Shown piece by piece: positions 51,869 to 62,969 of a stretch of DNA of 64,000 bases (positions are counted from its first letter, which is position 1; each line of letters opens with the position of its first letter). The stretch comes from Caulobacteraceae bacterium UBA5005 (GTDB taxonomy: Bacteria > Pseudomonadota > Alphaproteobacteria > Caulobacterales > Caulobacteraceae). The stretch is taken from positions 29,904-93,903 of the forward strand of contig DGYN01000141.1 in assembly GCA_002398405.1 (NCBI GenBank), read 5' to 3'. Both the position numbers and the translations under genes were made by a program. The notes under the pieces were generated by a model. It ran no database searches. It was given only the letters and a program-made list of their open reading frames with translations, and was not told where the DNA came from.

Positions 51869-52699
51869 ATGAGCGCCGATCGCCTGTCACCGTTCCGCAG
51901 ACCCAATCTACAGCGGAACGCCGCCCGCCTGGCGCGAGCGGTGAAAAACCCCGCCAACGCAGTCTCGCGCCTCAGGGGTGCGGTGGGTGAGGCTGCGTAC
52001 CGCCGCGGCCGCAGAATTGAGAACTTGGGCTTCATCGTCGGCTGTGGTCACAGCGGAACGACCCTGCTGGCCACCATCCTCGCCACCCATCCCGACATTC
52101 ACCTGCCCCTGTACGAGAGCGGGGCGATGATGCCGCCGGTCAACTGGCGCCGGCTGCTGAACCTGGATCAGGAAGCCGCGGCCGCGGGTAAGCCGTTCTT
52201 GCTGGAGAAGACCCCGGCTCACGTTGAGCGGATCGCCAAGATTCGAGGACTCCTGCCCGGCGCGAAGTTCATCTTTCTGGTCCGCGATGGGCGCGATGTC
52301 ACCCTGTCGCTGGGCAAGCGGTACAACAGTCAGGAGCGCGGTCTCGCCCGTTGGATCGACGCCAACGCCAAAGGGGCGGCGCAGATGGACCGGGCCGACG
52401 TCCTCACCGTCCGCTATGAGGACATAGTTACAGATGCCGCCCGCGAACTTCGGCGCATCTGCCAGTTTTTGGGCCTCGCCTATACCGGCGATCTTCTGCG
52501 CTATCACGAGAAGCGCCAGGTCTGGAATGGCGCCATCGACCTCGACCCCGACGATCCAACGGCGCAGCGGACGCTTCGGGTCAATCAGCCGATCTATGAC
52601 GGCCGCGGCAAGTGGCGGACCGAACTTCCCCAGTCGATGGTCGAGCGGTTCGAAACAGGCGAGGCCGGCCGCTTGATGCGCCTGTTCGGCTATACCTAG
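51869..52699 (+). CDS. PAPS-dependent sulfotransferase family protein
   Basis: A 276-residue sulfotransferase. The PAPS 5'-phosphosulfate loop is VGCGHSGTTLLATIL near residue 58. The 3'-phosphate motif is FIFLVRDGRDVTLSLGKR near residue 135. EKTPAHVERI lies between, as in family members. It should sulfate a glycan hydroxyl or a small acceptor in the cytosol. It is a single plus-strand gene between two minus-strand genes and shares its last 4 bp with the flippase stop. Sulfate-activation genes are not in the window. Confidence 0.85.
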   Translation: MSADRLSPFRRPNLQRNAARLARAVKNPANAVSRLRGAVGEAAYRRGRRIENLGFIVGCGHSGTTLLATILATHPDIHLPLYESGAMMPPVNWRRLLNLDQEAAAAGKPFLLEKTPAHVERIAKIRGLLPGAKFIFLVRDGRDVTLSLGKRYNSQERGLARWIDANAKGAAQMDRADVLTVRYEDIVTDAARELRRICQFLGLAYTGDLLRYHEKRQVWNGAIDLDPDDPTAQRTLRVNQPIYDGRGKWRTELPQSMVERFETGEAGRLMRLFGYT

Positions 52700-54288
52700 C
52701 TTCGGATGCTTCCCGGGATCCATTTCAGACCGATGATCCCGGCCGCCGTGGTCAAGGCCTGGCGCATATCCGGCCCCAGGAACAGGCTCGGCGCGGCGAG
52801 CACGCCCGCCAGGGCCGCGCCGCCGACGATCCCCACACCCAGTAGAAGCGACACCAGCGGTCCGGCCTGCAACGCGGCCGCCGCAACCACCGCCACGGCG
52901 GAGGCAAGGGCCGTGAGCAGACCCGAGGCCGCGCCGTGCATCTGGCTCCGCAGAAAATCGATGAAGCTCAGCCCGGCGATGCGCACCGACGCGGTGGTCA
53001 GAAGGATATAGCTCAAGGCCGCCGCGCCTGTGACGGCCGCCGCGACTCCGACAATGCCGTAGCGGACGGCGAAGGTGCAGCCGATGAGGGTCGTCACGAC
53101 GACCACAGCTTGCAGCCGCGCCATCCAGAAGGGTCTGCCGACGCTGCGCAGCAGGCTGGCGTTCACCCGGTCGGCCAGGCGCAGATAGCAAGCGATGCTC
53201 AGGACCTGGAATGGGGCGATCGCCGGCGCCCAGGCCTGCCCCAAGATGACCAGCACGATCTTGTCCCCAAATGCGATCATGGCGACTGTCAGGGGGATGC
53301 CGATCACAGCGGTTATGCTCAGGGCGTGGCCATAGCCCTCTTTCATCCGCCGGGCGTGGTCCTGAACCTTGGAGAAGGCGGGAAAGGCGATGCGGTCGAC
53401 CAGGGCGCCGTAAAAGGCGGCCGGAAACGCCATCAGGCCATTGGCCCGGCTGTAGAGCCCAAGATCCCCCGCCGTCAGAGTACGGCCGATGATCAGCCTG
53501 TCGCCCTCGGTCGCAGCCCGATGCAGAAAGGTGGTCAGGATATAGCCAACCCCCAGGGTCATCAGCCGCCGGGCTGTCGCGAGTTCAAACCCGAAGGTGA
53601 ACGGCAGCCGGGTGATGATCACCACGGCCAAGGTGCGCAGCAGATGCTGCGACATCGCGCCGGCCGCCAGGCTCCAGTAACCCCACCCGTTCAGAGCCAT
53701 GGGGACGGCGATCAGTCCGTTGCCGATGACGCCGCAAACCAGGTCCAGGATCGCGATATCCCGCGCCCTGAGGTCTCTGATCAGCGTCGCGTGGGGAATG
53801 CCGACGATTCCGAAGGCCAGGATCATCACCGCCATGAACCGGACCACGCCGGTCACATCGTCGTTGCGGAACCATAGGCTGGCGAGCGGCGCGCCAAGAA
53901 GAGCGGCCACGAACAGCACCGCGGCCGCGGAAAGGATGATCGTCCTGACCACCGCCATCTTGGCCGGGGTCAGGTCACGATCCTGGATCATCACCGTCAG
54001 CAAGCCCATCTGGCTGAGTTGGCCCATCAGGCTGACCACCAGCGAAGCCGCCGCCACCACCCCGAACTCCGTGGGGGTGAGCAGCCGGGCGAGGATCGCC
54101 AGAATCGCCACCTGAATCATCCGATCCAGGGCAAACACCGCGCCGGTGAAACCGAATGCGCGGATCACCGTCTTACGCAGCCCGGCGCCCGGTAAAGGTG
54201 CGGTCGGCAAGGGTTGGGCGCTCCTATTAGAACCCGTCGTAAGCGGCGCCACGGGCGGGCGGCGGCGAGATAACAGAAGCAGGGACAT
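52696..54288 (-). CDS. Wzx-like lipid-linked oligosaccharide flippase
   Basis: A 530-residue membrane protein of the polysaccharide transporter (MOP) family, with 12 to 14 hydrophobic segments. ARLLTPTEFGVVAAA near the first helices, TEGDRLIIGRTLTAGDLGLYSRA in the middle and AFPAFSKVQDHARRM are typical. It should flip undecaprenyl-linked repeat units for the Wzy route. The start is uncertain: ATG 54288 is used. ATG 54318 and TTG 54336 would add residues without homology, and about 35 polar residues already precede the first helix. It overlaps the sulfotransferase by 4 bp. Confidence 0.85.
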   Translation of the reverse strand: MSLLLLSRRRPPVAPLTTGSNRSAQPLPTAPLPGAGLRKTVIRAFGFTGAVFALDRMIQVAILAILARLLTPTEFGVVAAASLVVSLMGQLSQMGLLTVMIQDRDLTPAKMAVVRTIILSAAAVLFVAALLGAPLASLWFRNDDVTGVVRFMAVMILAFGIVGIPHATLIRDLRARDIAILDLVCGVIGNGLIAVPMALNGWGYWSLAAGAMSQHLLRTLAVVIITRLPFTFGFELATARRLMTLGVGYILTTFLHRAATEGDRLIIGRTLTAGDLGLYSRANGLMAFPAAFYGALVDRIAFPAFSKVQDHARRMKEGYGHALSITAVIGIPLTVAMIAFGDKIVLVILGQAWAPAIAPFQVLSIACYLRLADRVNASLLRSVGRPFWMARLQAVVVVTTLIGCTFAVRYGIVGVAAAVTGAAALSYILLTTASVRIAGLSFIDFLRSQMHGAASGLLTALASAVAVVAAAALQAGPLVSLLLGVGIVGGAALAGVLAAPSLFLGPDMRQALTTAAGIIGLKWIPGSIRS

Positions 54289-54440
54289 CCCCACTCGAAT
54301 CGCGCCGCGGGCCGCCATTCTGGACCGCCTGTTCAACTCAAGCGAGCCTCCGCTTCGCCTATGTCGGCTTTAGCCTTGCCCGTCTTTAACCTTGCTCATA
54401 TGACGGGTCGCGCCTGTCAGGCGCCCTCGGTGGGGCTTAA

Positions 54441-55544
54441 ATGTCTGAGCTACATGCGCTCGCTTTTGCCGGCGGCCTGATCGTGACTGCCCTATGCTTG
54501 GCCGTGCTTTATCCGGTCGCGGGCAGGCTCGGCCTCATCGACAATCCCGCCGGCCGCAAACAGCACGCGCGCCCGACCCCGATCATCGGGGGCCTGGCGA
54601 TCGGCATCGGCGGCGTGGCGACCACCATCCTGGCCGTAATGATGGGCCCGCCCAGCCTTATCCTGGTTCTGGGTCAGCACATCGGCTTCCTGATCGGGGC
54701 CCTGTTGCTGGCCGTGCTCGGGCTTTGGGACGACCACAAGCCCGTCGCCCCGCGGATCAAGCTCCTTACCCAGCTGACCGCCTGCGTCCTGGCGGTGGTC
54801 GTCGACCACGCCCTGATAGACGATGTGGCCGTGCGCATCGCCGGGGTCGACATTTTCCTGGGGATCTTCGCCGTCCCCTTCAGCATCCTGGTCATGCTGA
54901 CGATCACCAACGGCATCAACATGATCGACGGGGTCGATGGCCTGTCCGGCGGCATCATCCTGATCGCCATGGCCCTGATGGCCAAGGCGACCATGGCGGC
55001 GGGCCTGAACAGCTCGCTCTTGATCATGGCCCTGATCGGCGCCCTGAGCGCCTTCCTGGTGGTCAATCTGCCCCTGCGGCCGGGCAAACCCGCTCTGGTG
55101 TTCTTAGGGGACTGCGGGACCCTGGTGCTCGGCTTCACCCTGGCCTATTTCGCCATCGAGCTGTCGTCCCTGCCCAATCGCGTCTTCAAGCCCGGCACCG
55201 CGCTTTGGTTCTTCTTCATCCCGGCGGCGGACACCATCTGGCTTTATCTGCGCCGCACCTGGGTGGCGCGGGCCCCCTTCGCGCCGGGGCGCGACCATAT
55301 CCACCATCTGCTGATCGAGCGTTTCGGGCCGCAGCGCGCGGTGTGGCTGCTGCTGTTCGTCAGCGGGTTGCTGGCCGCCGGCGCCTATCTTGCCGAACGC
55401 CTGGGCGTCCACGGGCTCATTCTTATCGGCGCCTGGGTTATCGCCTTCCTGATCTATGGCGCGGCGACGCATAGAGGCTGGCGCAGAGCCTGGGACCGGC
55501 GCGAAGAGGCGGGCCGCCAGGACATGCCCCCCTCAGACCGCTAG
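54441..55544 (+). CDS. WecA/MraY-like undecaprenyl-phosphate GlcNAc-1-phosphate transferase
   Basis: A 367-residue membrane enzyme that starts lipid-linked glycan synthesis by moving a HexNAc 1-phosphate to undecaprenyl phosphate. [15 protein letters not shown], the LGLWDDHKP loop with paired aspartates, [15 protein letters not shown] and [12 protein letters not shown] are catalytic features, and GRDHIHHLL is the late HIHH motif. About 11 hydrophobic segments are present. The C-terminus is charged. It is divergent from the flippase gene by about 150 bp. Confidence 0.93.
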   Translation: MSELHALAFAGGLIVTALCLAVLYPVAGRLGLIDNPAGRKQHARPTPIIGGLAIGIGGVATTILAVMMGPPSLILVLGQHIGFLIGALLLAVLGLWDDHKPVAPRIKLLTQLTACVLAVVVDHALIDDVAVRIAGVDIFLGIFAVPFSILVMLTITNGINMIDGVDGLSGGIILIAMALMAKATMAAGLNSSLLIMALIGALSAFLVVNLPLRPGKPALVFLGDCGTLVLGFTLAYFAIELSSLPNRVFKPGTALWFFFIPAADTIWLYLRRTWVARAPFAPGRDHIHHLLIERFGPQRAVWLLLFVSGLLAAGAYLAERLGVHGLILIGAWVIAFLIYGAATHRGWRRAWDRREEAGRQDMPPSDR

Positions 55545-55599
55545 CCAATCATCAGGCGGGCGGCTATCTGGCGTCCACACCTTGGGAATTTCGAACAGA

Positions 55600-56586
55600 A
55601 TGAGCGAATACGGGATCACCGACAGGCATCTGACCAGGCGCGTCCTGGTGACCGGCGGATCCGGTTTCCTTGGCTCCCACCTGTGCGAGCGCCTGCTGGA
55701 TCGCGGCGACGAGGTGATCTGCGTCGACAACCTGTTCACCGGCGCGCGGATGAATATCCGCCACCTGCTGGACAACCACAATTTCGAGTTCATCCGCCAC
55801 GATGTGACCTTCCCGCTCTATGTGGAGGTCGACGAGATCTACAATCTGGCCTGCCCGGCCAGCCCCGTGCACTACCAGCACGACCCGGTTCAGACGACCA
55901 AGACCTCGGTGCACGGCGCGATCAACATGCTGGGCCTGGCCAAGCGGGTCGGCGCCAAGATCCTCCAGGCCTCGACCAGCGAGGTCTATGGCGATCCCAA
56001 CGTCCATCCGCAGCCGGAAGAATACTGGGGCCACGTCAATCCGATCGGGCCGCGCTCCTGCTACGACGAGGGCAAGCGTTGCGCCGAGACCCTGTTCTTC
56101 GACTACTGGCGCCAGTGCCGTCTGCGCATCAAGGTGGCGCGGATCTTCAACACCTATGGTCCGCGCATGCACCCCAACGACGGGCGGGTGGTGTCGAACT
56201 TCATCGTCCAGGCCCTGCGTGGCGAGGCCATCACCATCTACGGCGAAGGCGATCAGACCAGGTCCTTCTGCTACGTCGACGACCTGGTGGGCGGCCTGAT
56301 CAAGCTGATGGACAGTCCAGACGAGATCACCGGCCCGATCAACCTTGGCAATCCCAACGAATTCACCATCCGCCAGCTCGCCGACCTGGTTCTTGAAGGC
56401 GTCGGCTCGAAGTCGACCCTGGTGTTCAAGCCGCTCCCCACCGACGATCCGCGGCAGCGCCAACCGAATATCGAAAAGGCCCGCGATATCCTCGACTGGC
56501 AACCCACCGTGGCGCTGAAGGACGGTCTTTCAAAGACCATACGCTACTTCGACGACCTGTTGGCCGGACGTCTCAACACGGCCTAG
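55600..56586 (+). CDS. UDP-glucuronic acid decarboxylase (UDP-xylose synthase)
   Basis: A 328-residue extended [23 protein letters not shown] starts the NAD fold. [15 protein letters not shown], the catalytic [26 protein letters not shown] (Tyr/Lys) and [21 protein letters not shown] are signature segments of UXS. It converts UDP-glucuronate to UDP-xylose. ATG 55600 is chosen; the frame open from 55456 lies within the WecA-like gene. The UDP-glucose dehydrogenase that makes its substrate follows 59 bp downstream. Confidence 0.94.
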   Translation: MSEYGITDRHLTRRVLVTGGSGFLGSHLCERLLDRGDEVICVDNLFTGARMNIRHLLDNHNFEFIRHDVTFPLYVEVDEIYNLACPASPVHYQHDPVQTTKTSVHGAINMLGLAKRVGAKILQASTSEVYGDPNVHPQPEEYWGHVNPIGPRSCYDEGKRCAETLFFDYWRQCRLRIKVARIFNTYGPRMHPNDGRVVSNFIVQALRGEAITIYGEGDQTRSFCYVDDLVGGLIKLMDSPDEITGPINLGNPNEFTIRQLADLVLEGVGSKSTLVFKPLPTDDPRQRQPNIEKARDILDWQPTVALKDGLSKTIRYFDDLLAGRLNTA

Positions 56587-56645
56587 CCGCCTCTCGAAAA
56601 ACCCCCTATTAGCCGCCCATCCGCTTCGCCCTTAGGAAACGTCCT

Positions 56646-57947
56646 ATGCACGTCACGGTCATTGGCACGGGATACGTCGGCCTTGTCGCCGGCGCCTGTT
56701 TCGCCGACCTCGGCCACACCGTCACCTGCCTGGACAAGGACAAGCGCAAGATCGACCTTTTGCGCCAGGGCGGCATCCCGATCTATGAGCCGGGCCTCGA
56801 GACCCTGGTCCAGCGCAACGTCCGGGAAGAGCGCCTGTCCTTCGGCACCGAAGTGAACGGATCGGTCAGCCAGGCCGACGCGGTGTTCATCGCCGTCGGC
56901 ACCCCGCAAAGCGCCAATACCGGCCACGCGGACCTCTCCTACGTCTATGCCGTGGCCGAGGAGATCGCCCCGGCCCTGCGCGGTTTCACCGTGGTGGTCA
57001 ACAAGTCCACCGTGCCGGTGGGCACCGGCGACGAGGTCGAGGCCATCATCCGCAAGAAGGCCCCCGGCGCCGACTTCGCCGTGGTCTCCAATCCGGAATT
57101 CCTGCGCGAAGGCGCGGCCATTGCCGACTTCATGAAACCCGACCGCGTGGTTATCGGCGCCGATGAAGCCCGCGGCCGCGAGGTGATGGCTGAGCTGTAC
57201 CGGCCCCTGACCCTCAATGAGAGCCCGGTCATCTTCACCGGCCGGCGCACCGCCGAGCTGATCAAGTACGCGGCCAACGCCTTCCTCGCCATGAAGATCA
57301 CCTTCATCAACGAGATCGCCGACCTCTGCGAAGCCATCGGCGGCGATGTCGAACAGATCTCCAAGGGCATTGGCCTGGACGAGCGTATCGGGGCCAAGTT
57401 CCTGCAGCCGGGCCCCGGCTACGGCGGCTTCTGCTTCCCAAAGGACACCAAGGCCCTGGCCTCCACCGCCTTTGACGCCGGCCGGCCGCTGGAGCTCGTC
57501 GAGGCCACGGTTCGGGTCAACGAAAAGCGCAAGACCGCCATGGCCCACAAGATCGCGCAGGCCATGGGCGGGGATATCGCCGGCAAGACCATTGCGGTCC
57601 TGGGCCTCACCTTCAAGGCCAACACCGACGACATGCGCGAGGCGCCCTCCCTGGTTATCGTCCCGGCCCTGCAGGCCATGGGCGCCAAGATCCGGGCCAC
57701 AGATCCCGAAGCCCACGGGGCCGAGACCCTGCTCTCCGACGTCGACTATGTCACCGACGCCTATGCGGCGGCCGAAGGCGCGGACTGCGTCGTCCTGCTC
57801 ACCGAATGGGCCCAGTTCCGGGTCATGGACTTCGCCAAGATCAAGGCCTCGATGAAGAGCCCGGTCCTCGTCGACCTGCGCAATATCTATGAGCCGGGCA
57901 TCATGCGCGAACTTGGCTTCTCCTATCACAGCGTCGGCAGACCTTAA
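56646..57947 (+). CDS. UDP-glucose 6-dehydrogenase
   Basis: A 433-residue dehydrogenase that oxidises UDP-glucose to UDP-glucuronate. The Rossmann motif is [60 protein letters not shown] and the catalytic loop [17 protein letters not shown] (Cys) are canonical. It differs clearly from the WbpA-like enzyme at 45937, whose loop is LGGHCIPID. AGGAAA precedes ATG 56646. With the decarboxylase upstream it gives a UDP-xylose route. Confidence 0.96.
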   Translation: MHVTVIGTGYVGLVAGACFADLGHTVTCLDKDKRKIDLLRQGGIPIYEPGLETLVQRNVREERLSFGTEVNGSVSQADAVFIAVGTPQSANTGHADLSYVYAVAEEIAPALRGFTVVVNKSTVPVGTGDEVEAIIRKKAPGADFAVVSNPEFLREGAAIADFMKPDRVVIGADEARGREVMAELYRPLTLNESPVIFTGRRTAELIKYAANAFLAMKITFINEIADLCEAIGGDVEQISKGIGLDERIGAKFLQPGPGYGGFCFPKDTKALASTAFDAGRPLELVEATVRVNEKRKTAMAHKIAQAMGGDIAGKTIAVLGLTFKANTDDMREAPSLVIVPALQAMGAKIRATDPEAHGAETLLSDVDYVTDAYAAAEGADCVVLLTEWAQFRVMDFAKIKASMKSPVLVDLRNIYEPGIMRELGFSYHSVGRP

Positions 57948-57997
57948 GGTCGCATTGGCCGGAGACTCCCGGCCCGCTAGGCTGCCTACAGCGTTGA

Positions 57998-59044
<1,047 letters not shown>

Positions 59045-59052
59045 GCGCGAAG

Positions 59053-60213
59053 GTGTCCGGCTTCCTTCCCTACGGCCGCCAAACCATCGAGGACGACGAT
59101 ATCGCGGCGGTCGCCGAGGCCCTGCGCGGCGATTTCCTGACCACCGGCCCCACCGTCGAAGCCTTCGAAAAGGCCTTCGCCGCCAAGGTGGGCGCCCAAT
59201 ACGCCGTAGTCTGCGCCAACGGCACCGCCGCCCTGCACCTCTGCATGCTGGCCTTGAAGGCCGGGCCCGGCGACGTGGCCATTGTCCCTTCGACCACCTT
59301 CCTGGCCAGCGCCAACTGCGCGCGGTTCGTGGGGGCCGATGTGGTCTTCGCCGATGTGGATCCAGCCACGGGCCTGATGACCCCGGAAACTCTGGAAGAG
59401 GCCATCGTCCGGGCCGGCGGCCGCAGGATCGCGGCGGTGATCCCCGTCCATCTGCGGGGCGACGTCGTCGATCTTCCCGCCCTCTCGACCATCGCCGAGC
59501 GGGTCGGCGCGGTGGTGATCGAAGACGCCTGCCATGCGGTCGGCTCGACAGCGGATTTCGGCGGCGGCGATGAGCCGGTCGGCAATTGCGCCTACTCGGC
59601 CATGGCCTGCTTCTCCTTCCACCCAGTCAAGACCATCGCCACCGCCGAGGGCGGCATGGTCACCACCAACGACCCCGTCCTTGCCGAGCGCCTGCGCCGC
59701 CTGCGCGGTCACGGCATGGAGCGGCCCGGGGGCGCGGATCCCTGGGTCTATGAGATGAGCGAGGTCGGCTTCAACTATCGCCTGCCGGACGTTCTGTGCG
59801 CCCTGGGGGTTTCGCAGCTCGCCAAGCTCGACCGCTTTGTCGAACGCCGCCGTGCGCTCGCCGCCGCCTATGGGACAGCCCTCGCGCCGCTGGCCAACCT
59901 TGTCAGCATCGCCGAGCGGCCGTCCTGGTCCAACCCGGCTTTGCACCTGATGACCGTCCTCATCGACTTTGAGGCCGCCGGGACCACCCGCCGCGCCGTC
60001 GCTGACGCTCTCCGGGCCGAGGGTATCGGCACTCAGGTCCACTACATACCCGTCCACACCCAGCCTTATTACCGGGGGATCGATCCCGGCCTTAACCTTC
60101 CGGGCGCTCAGGAATGGTACGCCAAGGCCCTTAGTCTCCCTCTCTATCCGGGCATGGCGGACGAGGATCCGGAAAGGGTCGCCGCCGCACTCAAAAAGGC
60201 GCTTGGCGCATGA
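59053..60213 (+). CDS. pseC: PseC aminotransferase
   Basis: A 386-residue PLP aminotransferase acting on the PseB product at C4. LPYGRQTIEDDDIAAV starts the fold. CANGTAALHL and IEDACHAVGS (cofactor contacts) and CFSFHPVKTIATAEGGMVTTND with the Schiff-base lysine near residue 194 are the key features. The start is GTG 59053, 8 bp after the pseB stop; GGAGG lies 14 bp upstream, a little far. It overlaps pseI by 4 nt (ATGA). Confidence 0.94.
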   Translation: MSGFLPYGRQTIEDDDIAAVAEALRGDFLTTGPTVEAFEKAFAAKVGAQYAVVCANGTAALHLCMLALKAGPGDVAIVPSTTFLASANCARFVGADVVFADVDPATGLMTPETLEEAIVRAGGRRIAAVIPVHLRGDVVDLPALSTIAERVGAVVIEDACHAVGSTADFGGGDEPVGNCAYSAMACFSFHPVKTIATAEGGMVTTNDPVLAERLRRLRGHGMERPGGADPWVYEMSEVGFNYRLPDVLCALGVSQLAKLDRFVERRRALAAAYGTALAPLANLVSIAERPSWSNPALHLMTVLIDFEAAGTTRRAVADALRAEGIGTQVHYIPVHTQPYYRGIDPGLNLPGAQEWYAKALSLPLYPGMADEDPERVAAALKKALGA

Positions 60214-61250
60214 TCGAAATCGCGGGCCGCAAGATCGGCAGGGACCATGAGCCCTATATCGTCTGCGAACTGTCCGGCAACCACAACGGCAGCCTGGACC
60301 GCGCCCTGGCTCTGGTGGATGCGGCGGCGGCCACCGGCTGCGATGCTATCAAGATTCAAACCTACACCGCTGACACCATCACCATCGATGTTGACCGTCC
60401 CGAATTCGTCCTGCGCGGCGGGCTTTGGGACGGCCGCACCCTGCACGACCTCTATGGCGAAGCCTGCACCCCGTACGAGTGGCACGCGCCCTTGTTCGAG
60501 CGCGCGAAGACGCACGGCGTGCCGATGTTCTCGACTCCCTTCGACGACACAGCCGTCGACCTGCTCGAAAGCCTTGATGCGCCAGCTTACAAGATCGCGT
60601 CTTTCGAGATCATCGACTTGCCCCTGATCGCCCGCGTCGCGGCCTGCGGGAAACCGATGATCATTTCCAGCGGCATGGCCAATGAGGAGGAGATGCAGAC
60701 AGCCGTGGACACGGCCTTGTCCAACGGCTGTCCGGGCCTGGTCCTGCTGCACTGTACCTCCAGCTATCCCGCTCCCATCGAGGCGGCCAACGTCCGCAAC
60801 GTCGCCATGCTGGCCGACCGTTTCGGGGTCGAAGGCGGACTTTCCGACCATACCCCTGGGATCGCCGCCTCGATCGCCGCCGTCGCCCTTGGCGCGACCC
60901 TGATCGAAAAGCACTTCACCCTGGCCCGCGCCGACGGCGGTCCGGACGCCGAGTTTAGCCTGGAGCCGGCCGAGTTCTCAGCCCTGGTCCGCGACTGCAA
61001 GGACGCCTGGCGGGCGCTCGGCCGCGCCAGCTTCAAGCGCGAAGGGGTGGAGACCGCCAACCTGCAGTTCCGCCGTTCGCTCTATGTGGTCGCCGATGTC
61101 GCGGCGGGCGAGACCCTCACCGCCGCCAATGTTCGCTCGATCCGCCCGGGCCTCGGCCTTCCCCCCAGGCGCCTCCCCGAGGTGCTTGGCCACACCGCAT
61201 CGCGCGATCTCAAGCGCGGCGAGCCCCTCGCCGAAGACATGATCCGATGA
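60210..61250 (+). CDS. pseI: Pseudaminic acid synthase PseI (NeuB family)
   Basis: A 346-residue NeuB-family synthase that condenses the 2,4-diacetamido hexose with phosphoenolpyruvate. YIVCELSGNHNGSLDRAL near the start, DAIKIQTYT, FSTPFDDTAVDLLE, YKIASFEI, the SSYPAP loop, LSDHTPG and LIEKHFTLARADGGPDAEFSL are characteristic. The C-terminal part has an SAF-type domain (VADVAAGETLT...RPGLG). It overlaps its neighbours by 4 nt on each side. Confidence 0.94.
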   Translation: MIEIAGRKIGRDHEPYIVCELSGNHNGSLDRALALVDAAAATGCDAIKIQTYTADTITIDVDRPEFVLRGGLWDGRTLHDLYGEACTPYEWHAPLFERAKTHGVPMFSTPFDDTAVDLLESLDAPAYKIASFEIIDLPLIARVAACGKPMIISSGMANEEEMQTAVDTALSNGCPGLVLLHCTSSYPAPIEAANVRNVAMLADRFGVEGGLSDHTPGIAASIAAVALGATLIEKHFTLARADGGPDAEFSLEPAEFSALVRDCKDAWRALGRASFKREGVETANLQFRRSLYVVADVAAGETLTAANVRSIRPGLGLPPRRLPEVLGHTASRDLKRGEPLAEDMIR

Positions 61251-61897
61251 TCGAAACCTGGACCACGGTTGACGGCTTTATCGAAGCCCATCTGGTCGGG
61301 GCCGACCCCGTCTTCGATGCAACCTTAGCTCGTTCTGATGAGGCGGGCCTGATGCCGATCAGCGTCTCCGCAAGCCAGGGCAAGCTCCTTCACATCCTTT
61401 CCAAGTCTATCGGCGCAAGGCGCATCCTTGAGGTGGGAACCCTCGGCGGCTACAGCGCCCTTTGGCTGGCGCGGGCGCTTCCCAGGGACGGCGAACTGAT
61501 CACCCTGGAAATCAATCCGCAGAACGCAGAGGTCGCCCGCGCCAACCTCGCCGCCGCCAGCCTCACGGCCCGAGTGGAGGTCAGGGTCGGCCCTGCCATC
61601 GATATCCTGCCCACCCTTGAGGGCCCGTTCGACCTGGCCTTCATCGACGCCAACAAGGATCAGAACCCCGAGTACTTCACCCTTTGCCTCGAACGGGTGC
61701 GTCCCGGCGGCCTCATCATCGTCGACAACGTGGTCCGCGACGGCGGCGTCATTGACCGGAACTCTCCCGATCCGGCCATCCAGGGGGTCCGCCGCCTGTT
61801 CGATGTCCTGGCCTTGGAATCCCGCGTTACCGCCACCGCCATCCAGACGGTGGGCTCAAAGGGCTATGACGGTTTTGCCATTGCCTGGGTGCATTGA
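61247..61897 (+). CDS. Family 3-like O-methyltransferase
   Basis: A 216-residue SAM-dependent O-methyltransferase of the cation-dependent (COMT-like) type. ILEVGTLGGYSALWLARAL is motif I, with ITLEINPQNAEVARANL, FDLAFIDANKDQNPEYF holding the metal aspartate, and GLIIVDNVVRDGGV. Such enzymes are not part of the known pseudaminic acid route. Its position in a tight operon with pseI (4-nt overlap) suggests that the nonulosonic acid or its precursor is O-methylated. That is inference. Confidence 0.87.
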   Translation: MIETWTTVDGFIEAHLVGADPVFDATLARSDEAGLMPISVSASQGKLLHILSKSIGARRILEVGTLGGYSALWLARALPRDGELITLEINPQNAEVARANLAAASLTARVEVRVGPAIDILPTLEGPFDLAFIDANKDQNPEYFTLCLERVRPGGLIIVDNVVRDGGVIDRNSPDPAIQGVRRLFDVLALESRVTATAIQTVGSKGYDGFAIAWVH

Positions 61898-62346
61898 CCA
61901 TGCCGCTCGCGGCTCCGGCGCTCCGTCTGCGGGCCGCCACCCTTGAAGACGCGCCCCTCCTGTTTGAGTGGCGCAACGATCCCCTGACCCGCGAGGCGTC
62001 TGTCAACGAAGCGCCGGTGGAGTGGGACCAGCACCTGAGCTGGCTCCGCGCCTCCCTTGAGACTGGGGACCGTGAATTGCTGATCGCCGAGGCGGACGGC
62101 GAACCGGTCGGCGTCGTTCGGATCGACCATGGCGAGGAAACAGAGCTAAGCTGGACCGTCGCTCCGTCGGCGCGAGGCCGCGGACTGGGCAAGGCCATGG
62201 TGCGAATGGCCCTGCCTTCCGGGCCGGTCATTGCAACGATCAAGCGGGAGAACCGGGCCTCCCAGCGGATCGCCCAGGCCGTCGGGCTCCATCTGACCAG
62301 AGACGCTGCCTTGCAGCGCTGGGAAGCCGGCGGCTCGCGGGGCTAG
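61894..62346 (+). CDS. GNAT N-acetyltransferase, PseH-like
   Basis: A 150-residue GNAT. RLRAATLEDAPLLFEWRNDPLTREAS opens the fold, LSWTVAPSARGRGLGKAMVR is the acetyl-CoA loop (motif A), and ENRASQRIAQAVGL is motif B. PseH N-acetylates the amino group placed by PseC, and the order after pseB, pseC and pseI supports that role. TTG 61894 overlaps the preceding stop (TTGA); ATG 61900 is equally possible. It shares its last 4 bp with the convergent methylase gene. Confidence 0.85.
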   Translation: MTMPLAAPALRLRAATLEDAPLLFEWRNDPLTREASVNEAPVEWDQHLSWLRASLETGDRELLIAEADGEPVGVVRIDHGEETELSWTVAPSARGRGLGKAMVRMALPSGPVIATIKRENRASQRIAQAVGLHLTRDAALQRWEAGGSRG

Positions 62347-62969
62347 CCCTTCCGAAACAGCCACCAGGTCGTGTCATCCAGGCCCGTGGCGCGCTTCCAG
62401 AAGAAGCCGTAGTCGACAAGCTTCAGCTCCGGATGCCGGTCCATGTAGACGCTGCCAAAATCGTTGCGGAACAACAGGCCCTCGTTGCCGCGGTACGTCA
62501 GGGTCTCGGGCCTGGGCGAGAAATACTCAGAGCAGATCACGTACTTGGATGAAACCCGGACGATTTCGTCCACCGTGGCGTTCAGGTGGTCGGGATGGAC
62601 GTGGATCAGGACGCCTGTGGTGAAGGCCAGCTCCACCGCCCCATCGCCCAGGGGGATTTTGTCGCCAAACCCGGCGAAGAGCCGGTCGGCCGGAAGCACC
62701 CCGTCCTTCAGCACCCGCTCGCGCGCCGCCTCATTGGGCTCGATCGCTGACAGTTCCATGTCGAAGAGTCCCGGCAGGACCCGAAGGTTGAGGCCGAGAT
62801 TGCAGCCCACCTCGAGCGCCGATTTGGGCGGGTCGTCATGGAAGGCCTGACCCATCCGCGCCCACATCCTGGCCCGCCCGCGCAGGGCGTCGGCGGAGGC
62901 GGAATTGCGCTGGGTATATTCCGCGCCGAAGGATCCGGCCCAGGCGTCCTTAGGGTGTTGCTGGGTCAT
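62343..62969 (-). CDS. Pseudaminic-acid-biosynthesis-associated methylase
   Basis: A 208-residue SAM-dependent methyltransferase. FGAEYTQRNS at the start, ALEVGCNLGLNLRVLPGLFD (motif I), FTTGVLIHVHPDHLNATVDEI, CSEYFSPRPETLTYRG and the FGSVYMDRHPELKLVDYGFFWKR end match the family found with pseudaminic acid genes. Its chemistry is not established. It is transcribed toward the GNAT gene and lies in one unit with the cytidylyltransferase (4-nt overlap at 62966). Confidence 0.9.
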   Translation of the reverse strand: MTQQHPKDAWAGSFGAEYTQRNSASADALRGRARMWARMGQAFHDDPPKSALEVGCNLGLNLRVLPGLFDMELSAIEPNEAARERVLKDGVLPADRLFAGFGDKIPLGDGAVELAFTTGVLIHVHPDHLNATVDEIVRVSSKYVICSEYFSPRPETLTYRGNEGLLFRNDFGSVYMDRHPELKLVDYGFFWKRATGLDDTTWWLFRKG

